Part shown: in pieces, positions 55,088-64,000 of the stretch
How positions within the stretch are numbered: position 1 is the first letter of the stretch
How the letters are laid out: each line of letters starts with the position of its first letter
Translations under genes and position numbers: made by a program
Source: Morella rubra
Taxonomy: Eukaryota; Streptophyta; Magnoliopsida; Fagales; Myricaceae
Length of the DNA stretch: 64,000 nt
Direction: 5' to 3'
NCBI GenBank assembly: GCA_003952965.2
Contig: CM025854.1
Span: 14,238,690-14,302,689 of the forward strand
The notes under the pieces: model-generated
The model's input: only the letters and a program-made list of their open reading frames with translations
What the model was told of the DNA's origin: nothing
Database searches by the model: none

Positions 55088-57060
55088 CCATATGGAAGTC
55101 GCTGCAACATTGCAGTCATCTCCATATTCTGCACAATTTTTCCTTTCACTTAATATATGGGTTTTCTTAAACCCATGCAACATATTGCAAAAGTGAGATA
55201 TTATGCCTATATAGACGTACTAACAATTTAATGGAAAATACACTTAAATTAACTTAATGATAAGACATACCTTCAGTAGGATCCCCTTTCCAATATAAAA
55301 CTTGGCCTAGTCCAAAATCATCACAGGGTATAGGTTTCGCATAATAAATCGACACAAATATAGAATTCAATTCACATGTATAACTAATGGTACTTCCCAC
55401 TATGACACATCAATCAAATAAAATACCCGAATATAACATTTATATTCTTTTCACTAATAGGTATCAAGAGCTTTTGTCTTTTGTAAACATGATCTTATTT
55501 TAGTAACCATGCAACAACTTATAAAAGTTAATAGAAACTATTTTAGTCAACATCCACCTTCAACATACACACTCATTGGTCTTCTAAAGAAATAAATTGG
55601 ACGAACTATAAAAATTAAGAAATTAGAATCCCTTATTTTAGCTTCATCCAATCCTTAATAAAATAGATTATCATTTACCACCAATGGAGGGTCATGGGAT
55701 TAGTTTCCTATAAAAAATCTCATTTAGAACTTGCATTTAAATTTTTTTTTTAAAGTTTTTTCAAAAAAAAAAAAATTGGTCAACAGATCTGCCAGATCAA
55801 ACTGGGTTGACCTGTTGACCCACAGGTCTTAGTCCAAGCGGACAATGATAGGTCACGGTACGGGTCAGATCAGGACCGGATCATGTGGTCCAGGTCAAAC
55901 CCAGATCGTGGCTCCATGGGTTGCCACTTGGGCTGCCATGGATCCAATCCATGGGCTGCCCAACAGGGCCCAACCCGTGTGGCAAACCCCTCCTCCCCTT
56001 TCCTTTTTTTTTTTTTTTTTTTGTTCAAACATGGGCTTGAAGTTGGGCTGGCCTAGAAACTCTTATTTAAAAATAAGCTGGGCCAATCCATTTCATTTAA
56101 AACAAATCAGGTCTCAACATTTAGAAAAAATTTGGCCCAAACCTTTTTAAAAACAACCCAAAATGCGTTTAAAAAAAAACAACTTGGCTGGGTAGGGCTG
56201 GGGATGCCTTACCTAGTTGCACTATGCAGGCGGCCCATCATCATATGGTGGGCACTGTTTGTGCCCTTGAAAGGTCACAGTAGGACAGCGTCTAATTGGC
56301 CGCTGCACACTTTGGCAGGCCACGTCTGGCCAAGATCTAGCTTGACATTGGACGCCTAGGTTGTCGGCAGCCACTGCACTCTCTTTCGGCACGCTGGTGG
56401 CTGTCGGCTGACCAATTTACTTGACACCCCTATAACACACGGGTGTGGCTTGCCTTTAGCATCCACGGCCTCGAAGGCCTAGATGCCAACCACTAGCCGC
56501 AACCAGGAGCTGCATGAGTTACAATTGTCGCGCTCCAGTGCCGCATTCGGCCAGTGGTCTGGCGGCAACATCTTATGCTACCAACCATAAACATTTCGGA
56601 GACTTTCCCCAAAATACAAAGAACGAAACAAAACTGAAAAATTAATCCAATTTTATCTTATGACAAAGCAACAATCTATTAACAAATGAATCAATTTGAT
56701 AACAAAAACAAGAGGGAAAACAAGTTTCTGTTTTTACAACGAAATAACTATTTCCTTTTGTTATTCGGTTTCCAAAACCAATTTCATATGAGAATCTAAA
56801 TGAAAATATTCACAGTAACATGAAAAAATTTCATTAATAATATATAATCTAATTCTCAAAGAAAACATGATGAATCATATTCAAGAGGAAAAATACAGAA
56901 AAATTCATAGCAATCGGATCTCTTACCGGGATTTCTAAAATCACCAAGAATGAAAAAATGATTTATAAAATGATTTTTAAATAATTTAAAGATTCGACTA
57001 CCATGAATTTTCTAACAAACTGTGATACAGATCTCAAGAGAATGAAGTTTAACTAACCTG
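55088..57060 (-). other. internal leader / non-coding part of minus-strand copia
   Basis: Between the solo LTR and the primer site. AT-rich up to about 55740, then a GC-richer part (55780-56580) with T- and A-runs and GGTC/GACC-rich words, then AT-rich. I could not find a Gag frame; it is deleted or too decayed. Confidence 0.4.
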
Positions 57061-57073
57061 TGTTCTGATACCA
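57061..57073 (-). other. primer binding site, iMet-tRNA
   Basis: Plus sequence TGTTCTGATACCA is TGGTATCAGAACA on the minus strand, one base from the LTR. Confidence 0.85.
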
Positions 57074-57074
57074 C

Positions 57075-57694
57075 TGAAAGTTTGCGTGTGGAAATTATCA
57101 TACTTACTTGATCTTGACAAACAATCTTGAACTTGTTTGCGATTGAATCTTTAATCTTCAATAATCTTTGGGTCTTGTTGATCTCACACCTTAAGTCATT
57201 TGATTTCACAATAGAACAGTTCAAATATTCTGCTTCCATCCTCTCCACGCTCACAGCCATCATAAGGATTTTCTGAGGTCCTGATGGCCAACCAAAAGCT
57301 TGCGATAGACTATCTCATAGCTATCATTTTATATAAAACCCTAGCTGTGATGGTGCGTGAGATTGTTAAGTATCTCAGATCTCAGCCGTAGAATCACGTA
57401 GAAAACTCTTTTTCCATTTACTTCCTTATATTCTTTTATTCTGAATTTTAGGCTTTTAATAATTGTAATCATGTCCATCAACATATTACAATTTACCCTC
57501 GAGTATTTGAGATTGATTTGTGAAATCCCTTATGTTAACAATTATCGTTTATTTATCCTTCCACCATACTATATTTCACATGAGCCAATAGGATCGGAAT
57601 CACATAACCGATTAAGTTCCTAACTCATACAATTCTCAATTCACAATCTATAACTCGTTGGACTATCAATTATTTCCAAAAAATTTCACAAATA

Positions 57695-57759
<65 letters not shown>

Positions 57760-58253
57760 ATATTTTAAAAAAAATATTTTCACAAAATACCATTGACCAA
57801 TGGATTCTTTTCTAGTCCAACCCATATAGATATATTGAATATATGCCTCATCAAGAGATGGTGGATTCCTTATTGAGCATTTATACAAACCCAATTATTA
57901 TGTTTACAAGACCCAACATTATCTGGAATTTTGACCTAGAAATCATCACCAAATGACTCAGTCAAAGCACAAGTATACAATAAACAGATCCGTATAAACC
58001 TCTTAGGTCTAAGGATACAATAAACCAATTGTGTTGAATACCTTTTAAAAATCAGTGATCACTTCTAGAAGGTGTTCTTATTTGATTTCGTTCAGTGCAT
58101 ATACTATTATTATTGCACCCACTCGTTTACTTAAAGGTCATCACCTCAATAATGAAGTTTATCATTCTATTAAATAGAGGCACACCGATTGTAGACCTAT
58201 CGTACATCAATATGTACCTTGGTCTAAAAAAATATCAAGTGAACAAGAAACCG
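57075..58253 (-). repeat. LTR (5' LTR) of minus-strand copia element, truncated
   Basis: Starts TGAAAGTTTGCGTG like 48780. It follows the same order (ACTTGATCTTGACAAAC, CCTGATGGCCAACC, CCAATGGATTCTTTT, GTACATCAATATGTACCTTG) up to GAACAAGAAACCG at 58253. There it departs from its partner and repeats scrambled pieces of its own sequence (GTACATCAATATGTAGACC). The terminal 130 bp seen in the other LTR are missing. Confidence 0.85.
57697..57765. repeat. (AT)n microsatellite inside one LTR
   Basis: About 30 AT/TA units occur where the partner LTR has only AAATATATAATATATAG. Confidence 0.95.
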
Positions 58254-58707
58254 TTTGTACATCAATATGTAGACCTATCATACATTAATGCTCACATATA
58301 GACCGTTCGAATGACTATGCGATTATAAAGCGCAGCCGTTACAATGCATTTTAACGATGATCAAAGAAAATGTTCGAACGTGTTATGCTTGCACGTTGGA
58401 ATGGTTATCTTTAGCGTAAGACGACATCATTAGTATTACCGTAGGTTCTAACGTTTTCTAGTATTCGAATCGTAAATAATTTTATGTGATTTTATTTTGA
58501 GATTTTTTAATGTGATAATAGTTTTATAGGATAAAAAAATATTTCTTATTGTCTTTATTTATCTTTATTTTATATGATAATAATTTTATCATACTATTAC
58601 AATATTTCCTAATATTTCGTGTTTTTTTCCTTTTAATATAATTTAATTATTAGTTAAAAATATATATGCATAAACCAAAAAATAAATTAGACCATTAAGC
58701 ACAAATA
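58254..58707. other. rearranged LTR edge and unassigned DNA
   Basis: 58254-58300 repeats scrambled LTR words. 58310-58470 is richer in CG (GTTCGAACGTG, GCACGTTGG). After it the sequence is very AT-rich. No gene seen. Confidence 0.4.
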
Positions 58708-59083
58708 CTATATATGTACAAATCTAATTGTTCGAAGCACTGAAATAAGCGTAAATAAATTACAAATAATATGGAAAATGTAAAGGGTCTTCTTCTTCTT
58801 CAGCTCCATCACTAATTCCCTCTCGATATCATTTATCCTCCCCATGATGTCTTCTCGGCCCTCCTTTAGAGCCTTTTCCAGTGTCTGCTTTCTCGACTCA
58901 ATCTGATTAAGTCTCTTGTCCATTGTTGCTAGACTACTGATCAGGAGAGCGATGGCCTGCTCAAATGTGCCTACAATGCGCCGCTCTATGTCTTCAAGCA
59001 AAGCTACTGGCGGCAGCTGAGAATGCTCTACTCCAGCAGAAGACCCGTTCGGCTCCTCAACAGCTCGAGCTGGAACCTCAGTA
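58708..59083 (-). CDS. unrecognised partial ORF with coiled coil
   Basis: The minus frame is open from about 59083 to the TAG at 58708-58710. It starts without a Met (EVPARAVEEPNGSSAGVEHS) and passes one at 59001 (LLEDIERRIVGTFEQAIALL). From there it reads IESRKQTLEKALKEGRED and NDIERELVMELKKKK. Heptad-like Leu/Ile spacing and charged residues predict a coiled coil. The last 20 residues are hydrophobic and probably non-coding read-through. Codon use looks coding up to KKKK. It could be the last exon of a gene or part of a transposon protein. I do not recognise it, and neighbouring exons are not visible. Confidence 0.35.
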
Positions 59084-59399
59084 TAACATATGTTGAGTAT
59101 CGAATTTGTTTAAATTTTATTTTAGAATCTAGATTTTTGGCTAAAATGTTTATTTTATTGTAATTTATGATGAATAAATAGAAAAATCTTCCAAAAATTC
59201 GGTCCAAAAAATATTTTTAGCTCGTTAGGGCCCAAAAAAAATATGTCCAAGAAAGCCTACATGCCAAACCAAAATTTCTGATTCCAATTCCGTTCCTATA
59301 AAATACCGGAATGGAACCGGAATTGGCCATTTGGTTCCATCCGTTTTGGTACTCACCCTTAATTGAAGGACTGTCAGCTCAATCAAGGCTTGTGATCAG
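59084..59399. other. AT-rich spacer with possible hAT-type end
   Basis: 59290-59360 reads ATACCGGAATGGAACCGGAA and then TTTTGGTACTCACCCTTA, resembling a right-hand hAT terminus (inverse TAAGGGTGAGTACC). I cannot find the opposite end. Confidence 0.3.
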
Positions 59400-59813
59400 C
59401 AGTACGTGCTGGAGGACATACTCTCGTTTATTGTCATGGGTTAAAAACTTGAAATACCAGGGCAATTGGATCTGAGAGACCCGAGCACACTCATGCTGGT
59501 AGCCACCGTGATGGCAACCATGACTTTCCAAGCTGGGATCATCCAACCAGGCGGTGTTTGGCAAGAAAATACCACAATCGGTTGTTTCAATTGTACACAA
59601 AATATTGTCTGTGAAGCCGACACTGTAGTTTTGTCTTATTCCTGGCCCCATCAGTACCTAAAGTTCTTATACTTCAACTCCAATACTTTCTTTGCATCCC
59701 TGTGCGTCTTACTTCTGGTCATTAGTGGATTTCCTCTTAAGAGCAAACTTTCTATATGGTTCTTAACCTTAGCGATGTCTACTGCGGTCACGTTCATGGT
59801 ACTCTCCTACTAG
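59400..59813 (+). pseudogene. PGG-domain terminal exon of ankyrin-repeat membrane protein, frameshifted
   Basis: The frame at 59466-59813 reads STLMLVATVMATMTFQAGII, then QPGGVWQ, then FFASLCVLLLVISGFPLKSK and WFLTLAMSTAVTFMVLSY before TAG. PGGVW and the three following membrane segments define the PGG domain found at the C-terminus of plant ankyrin-repeat proteins of the ACD6/ITN1 type, which act at membranes in defence or stress signalling. Just upstream, another frame reads LLSWVKNLKYQGNW, the usual linker before this domain, and hits a TGA. A one-base shift near 59475 therefore separates them. No start codon fits, and I see no ankyrin repeats in the window. It is either a broken gene or a relic exon. 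Confidence 0.75.
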
Positions 59814-62800
59814 TTCGGTTATTGTGCTAAGCAAAGTGAAGCAAGGGATGAGATTAAAAATCAGCCATCTGATTGTTGATGGAGGGTTACGTCATTTAAT
59901 GAAGTTAACCTTGCATGAAGTCGTGACACATTTGTACTGACCTAGACCCTTTTCTTGCATACAAATGAGGAACCAGCATAGATCGCGATTCACTTTCATT
60001 CATCTCTTAGTATCGACTAATCATCCTATACGGCACCATGGGACCTTACATTCGCAACAACCAAAAATTATATGCTTTGCTTTGGATTTCCACGTATAGC
60101 AGTGTTACTCATGTAATAAGATGTAGTAATTGTCAGAGAAATATGAAGATCAGATATATCAGCGTAGACCAGCGTACATACTCTCACCACAGGATTCTTT
60201 GAGTTCGGGTTTATGCTCTCGGGCCAACACATTCAGTCGACAAATATCGCCTTTGAGTAAAGGTATAGATTGAGGATGTTTCCTTTCTTCCTCTCCTATT
60301 AGACTTTATCTAAGATTCGTAGTCTTTATGTTGTGACAGAATAATTTGTTATCTATTTTCCTTTATTTCGAGATACTCGCATTCGGGAATCGGTGCAAGA
60401 GAAGCCTATTATTTCTTTTATTAGAAAGTTGTTTGGCATACTGACATATCACGGGATGTGTGTGATTTTATCCTACCCCGAGAGAGATTCTTACATCCAC
60501 CCCGGTACGTGTGCACCTGAAGGAGCTTCTATACTCTATATATAAAGAATGAACCAAATTAATATCCGTGGATAGAGCTGATTTTTTAATTTATCGACAG
60601 TCTGGTCCATTCTAATAAGGGTTAGAGTTCCAAGAAGAACCGAGCTTCGAGGAATTACACCCCCCATATCCAGCATCACTCTAAATTCTTTGCCCCTGCG
60701 TTAACTTGGATGCTCAAATATACATATCGGATGGCTCCTTTTGTTATGTGTTTAGTGGCTATGTTCTTTTGAAAAGCTGATGAGTATTCAGTGCATCTAA
60801 AAATACCTAGCCATAGGCCATGTTCCTGCCCGATATTGACAAAAAGCCAAACTTACTCTTAATTTGTCGTGCAAACATTACAAAGGGAAATCTGGATGTG
60901 CTTAATTAATAGAATTATAAGCAAGTTCGAGAGAAAAACACCCTTGAAAAGGGAGCAGACTACAAACTATCTACCCCTCCAAAAGCATATCCTGAAACTA
61001 TTATGCAACATTATTTCAACTTTAATAGAGTGGCATAAAGAAACCCTAACGATTCTTTATTTTGGCTTCCAAAGAGGAACAGAACCTTAAATGATTTGAT
61101 TGAACCAAACCAGACATTTATGTGAATACGCCCTCTCGATAACGATCTCTTCTTGTCTGACAGGAGGCGTTTTCACGCATAACTGATGTCGGGCAAGGAG
61201 TTGTGGGTTGTGTCACAGCACGAATCGAACCAGAGCCGAGATTTCTAATGTCACAAGATTCCGATGTGCTGGGTAGGTTTTGCAGCAAGAGTCTTGTGGG
61301 TCGGCATCAAAGGTGTCGTTAGATCTTCAGTGGAGGTTAACTTCATTAGAAAAAAGGATTTACGAAGGCCCTCTGAACTCAACCGTGCAGGAGAGGATAA
61401 AGATGACTCGAAATGTGTCTTCTAATGTACTAGATAATCCGCGTTTGGCATCAGCCTTTCGATGACTATCGTCACTAATGACCCTATCATATTCAGAGCC
61501 ATTGAATCCCACGTAGGCATGGTCAGTGTGGAGGAGTTCTTACATGTGTCTATAATTTGTTTCATTGGTGTGCCCTTGGAGTTTCTAGAAGTCAGTGTTC
61601 GGCGCTCATAAGCCACTTCTTTACGTATATTTCTCGTAAGAATGTGTGTGGCGCTTAAGCTCACTGTTAGGTTATGTGGCGTGTTAAACAGTGTTGGTTT
61701 TTGGGGCTGGTCCATGCAGTATTGATTCTCTTAACATATGGTCCTAACGAGAAAGACTTATATTATTACAATCTCCTGTTATCGTCATCTACATTATACT
61801 AATAGAGGACCTTTAATGGCTCTAATGTTTCACCATATGACGTTCTTCCATATCGCCGTAAAGTCGAGGAGTAATCTTGTAGTATTCTGGGCTCTTTTCA
61901 TCCTTAGCTAAAGCGTATATTTTGTGTTATTCTGCTCTAACTCGTTTACGAGAGCTGGTATCGACACTTGTTTACACAATACATAAATCGCTACATAGTT
62001 AGGCGATAGGTAAATAAGATCTGGTGAGATCGGTGATATGCTTCTACATAGTGGGCGTTTTGAGCAATAGGCTTTACCTCGAGAACAACTTTGGGATAAA
62101 GCTCATTGGCACACTTGCTAGACATTCCTTAGGTGAAAATTAATTTCTATGAGAGACTGAGAATGTAGGTATCATAATTTCACGAAAATTTCATGATGCC
62201 CAATAAGCGTGAGAAGCCTATAGGTATCGGTCCTCACTTGAGAGACGGTCACGCTACTGTGAGTATGAAGTTTCACGAACATAGACTCTCTTATTAAGCG
62301 TGAACCCGACTTTAGAGTGACAACGCTCATGGAATTCGGTCACTTCAAAATAATTAGATCCTCACTATCATGGTACTTCTTTATACTGTGTGATGTTTAT
62401 GTGTGAGACATGATCTGGAACTATGGAGAAGCTGTGAACCCTCACCACTTGATTCTTTCATTGTAATTTATATATGAGGTGTTTATGAATCACGTCTCTA
62501 GATTGGTGGCTCAACTTGAAATACTAATAATTCTCTCTCATAAATTTAGTGCTTTTCTTCCTACTAAAGCTGTAGGTCCTCTATTTGTGAGGAAAAACTG
62601 GGCCCCTCTGTGGTGAGCTATAGTTCCGTTATGGGTATAATGGTCACTATTTTCCAATATTTAATACCACGGAGAAAGCATTTGGCTCGTCAATTAAACC
62701 ATCCATCCAACATTTATATCTCCTGGTGAACTTTGCTTAATTTTGAACTTCAGTCGTGAAGAATTTCTTCAACTTTTCTTGATGGATAGAAGGCATGCTG

Positions 62801-64000
62801 AAGAAGATAATACAGTTGCACTGTACCAAGCCTCCCTTGTTTGGTGTATTAGCAACTTGACCACATTGATGGAAAGGGATCCTCTCATTCCTCCAATAAA
62901 AATATACATTATTGACATCTTTATTAGTTGAAAAACGCTCCCTTCACTTCACTATCAATAGCAAGTCTTCTTACGCTGCGTCGCTACCTTGAAATTTTAC
63001 TACACTCTTTATCAGAGGAGGGATAATACTGGCAGTTCACTCTCTTGATGAACGATTGGTGAGGTCGCTTGGCCGAATCCCCCTGCTTCACGTGCCTGGA
63101 GCTCTATGTATATAGCGCACACTGAGATTGCGAATACGTCGATTGATGCAAGCACTAGCAGATACAAATATATCTTGTTGTTGGTATCTTTCTATATGAT
63201 ACTAGAAAGTGGGTGATATATCTATCTAATACACATTCGCCCAGTAGGTTTTCACATGAGGGGGCAAGAATAGAAGTTTATCAAATATTTTTGAATTCCG
63301 TTTAGCCCAAACCCGACTCAAATTAGAGGCAGAGTGGCACATGCCAATGAGACCCAAGAAGAGGTCTGGACTTGAGTTTCTCCTATTTTCATTGTGGATT
63401 CAAATGGATCAAATTATAGATTTTGGACCTTCGACGCTTATAAGGTATGAGAGTTCGACTTCTCTCCTATTAAATAGTTCCTTGTTTCACTAGTTTGTGT
63501 GGCACGTGTCCACGCTTTTCGTTATAATTTCTAACCGCAGAGTGTCAGGAAATTAAAAATCCGAAGGTAAGTGTACGGTTATGTCAGTTCTTTTGGTTTG
63601 GCTCTTCTTTGGATTGTCTCCTGAGTCCTGAATGTTGGCTTTTGTTCCTTTATTTCTTGCAGCTATTCTCGAATTTGCTGATGGCTGACTACTCTTATTT
63701 TGGTTTGCTCTTCTTGCTGGGTTTGCATAAAGGCTCGCGTAGGTGTTCACTTTAAATAATTGCTAAACAATAATAAATTGCAAGGAGCTCGAGCATATAT
63801 AATAATTGAAGACTGCAGGAGCAACCCCTAATACCTAGATTTGAGTGGATCCCGTGATAGCTACCTCTACAAATAAAGCGTTTTATATATTATGACATTT
63901 GTCTTCCTTCTGATAATACGTGGGCATTGAATTCTTACTCCTCCTGAGTGACTCATACTGACCGATCCCCAATTACAAAAGAAACTTAGTACAATGTGAG
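59814..64000. other. 4.2 kb without recognised genes or elements
   Basis: Frames up to about 95 codons exist (for example 61422-61715 -, 62743-62931 +, 63553-63750 -), but none carries a motif I know. I see no inverted or direct repeats of note. A/T runs here do not exceed about six bases, unlike the rest of the window where runs of eight or more are common. Origin unknown. Confidence 0.45.

Noticed and set aside
61422-61715. 97-codon minus-strand frame
   Set aside because: No recognisable motif, and it sits in a region where similar chance frames occur on both strands.
1-64000. CRISPR arrays, operons or bacterial-type systems
   Set aside because: All direct repeats found are minisatellites, LTRs or local duplications, and the gene content is plant nuclear.

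Overview
The window is nuclear DNA from a flowering plant, most likely a eudicot. The evidence is two plant-specific genes, AT-rich intergenic DNA, a 1000-N scaffold gap, and dense layers of plant transposable elements: Ty1/copia with iMet-tRNA primer sites, an L1-type LINE with its own RNase H, hAT, Mutator-like, MITE and SINE elements. I cannot name the species. Only two genes look intact. One is a DUF641/GIL1-like gene at 7523-8899 (+). The other is an OVATE-family (OFP17-like) gene at 9769-10323 (-). They are convergent, with 3' ends about 870 bp apart.

Layout. 1-7500: intergenic DNA with a 4-unit minisatellite (583-1022), a possible broken terminal exon on the minus strand (about 2710-2905), a truncated LINE 3' end with a 13-bp target duplication (3120-3460), a tRNA-like SINE (5221-5434) and a MITE (5601-5831). 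7523-10323: the two genes. 11755-12754: sequence gap. 14311-14703: foldback element. 15353-16542: non-autonomous Mutator-like element with 9-bp target duplications. 17251-19560: copia remnants on the minus strand.

19801-40788 is one nested structure. An L1-type LINE, bounded by a 17-bp target duplication and a poly-A tail, is split by two copia elements: a Tnt1/Tork-like one in ORF1 (20480-25828) and a SIRE/Maximus-like one with an envelope-like third ORF in ORF2 (28034-37511). 41392-41878 is a hAT MITE with a perfect 8-bp duplication. 42807-48623 is a larger hAT element with a decayed BED-finger transposase, itself interrupted by a 1.25-kb repeat. 48780-58253 is a decayed minus-strand copia element containing a 3.46-kb gypsy-type solo LTR (51626-55082). 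After it come an unrecognised coiled-coil ORF (58708-59083, -), a PGG-domain (ankyrin/ACD6-type) terminal exon with a frameshift (59400-59813), and 4.2 kb in which I recognise nothing.

The elements act as layered insertions rather than as a pathway. The LINE came first and both copia elements later. By LTR similarity the SIRE-like copy (about 4% LTR difference by eye) is older than the Tork-like copy (about 1%). I found no convincing new biological system. The most interesting points are the envelope-like ORF with an intron-like leader in the SIRE-like element, an ATGA stop/start overlap between the two LINE ORFs, a 458-bp tandem duplication starting beside an 18-bp palindrome, an array of TGTGTCGACAC-like palindromes inside a hAT insertion, and an apparent intron flanked by direct repeats.
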